A DNA stretch of 7,152 nucleotides from the NCBI GenBank assembly GCA_021414045.1, contig JAIOPF010000137.1, positions 1 through 7,152 of the forward strand, written 5' to 3'. This DNA comes from Deltaproteobacteria bacterium (GTDB taxonomy: Bacteria > UBA10199 > DSSB01). Below are positions 7,112 through 7,152 of this stretch, piece after piece (position 1 is the first letter of the stretch; the number at the start of each line of letters is the position of its first letter). Both the position numbers and the translations under genes were made by a program. The notes below the pieces were generated by a model. It worked only from the letters and a program-made list of their open reading frames with translations, had not been told where the DNA came from and made no database searches.

Positions 7112-7152
7112 CTAGCCTTTCGCCCGCATGTGCGGGAAGAGAATGACGTCGC
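7112..7152 (-). CDS. lysS: Lysyl-tRNA synthetase (class II), extreme C-terminus (runs off right edge)
   Basis: Only the last 12 codons and a TAG stop are inside the window. They read DVILFPHMRAKG, which matches the conserved end of class II lysyl-tRNA synthetases (motif 3 region, typically ...IRDVILFP.MRP). The protein charges tRNA-Lys in the cytoplasm. The lysS-to-lol order with a gap of only 13 nt is a known arrangement and suggests the lol genes are read from a promoter upstream of lysS. The fragment is short, so the call rests on one motif plus context. Confidence 0.75.
   Translation of the reverse strand, partial: DVILFPHMRAKG

Noticed and set aside
7123..7136. Inverted repeat CCCGCA-TG-TGCGGG near the right edge
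   Set aside because: It lies within the last codons of lysS, has no T-run after it on either strand, and precedes the lol genes at only a short distance, so it is not a convincing terminator.

Overview
The window looks like a chromosomal envelope-biogenesis cluster from a diderm (Gram-negative) bacterium. Every gene I can support is on the minus strand. The genes, all of which have outer-membrane or housekeeping roles, match the lysS - lol - bamA - skp order common in deltaproteobacteria-like lineages. That taxonomic placement is inferred from gene content and order only. There is no sign of phage, IS, CRISPR or tRNA.

Layout in transcription order (right to left): the last 12 codons of lysyl-tRNA synthetase (7112-7152); a complete LolC/LolE-type permease (5872-7098); a second LolC/LolE-type permease that starts inside the stop codon of the first (ATGA overlap) but loses its C-terminus near 4815; a LolD-type ATPase that appears abruptly, in another frame, at its Walker A loop (about 4808) and runs to 4260; bamA (1963-4263, again an ATGA overlap); skp/ompH (1350-1886); a Trm112-like zinc-ribbon fused to an FHA domain (656-1312); and a clear rho-independent terminator (593-625). 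A separate unit then begins with a yicC-family endoribonuclease gene that runs off the left edge (1-524).

Functionally, the Lol permeases and LolD would extract lipoproteins from the inner membrane, BamA would insert beta-barrel proteins into the outer membrane, and Skp would chaperone those proteins across the periplasm. The Trm112-FHA protein is the unexplained member. It shares the operon's terminator and probably its transcript.

Two places deserve attention. First, the permease-2/lolD junction appears to lack roughly 300 bp (the end of the permease gene and the start of lolD). This is either a real deletion in a normally essential system or an assembly error. Second, the Trm112-FHA gene has a strong internal ribosome binding site and ATG exactly at the domain boundary, and its FHA domain carries an insertion of about 50 residues. 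I see no wholly new multi-gene system here.
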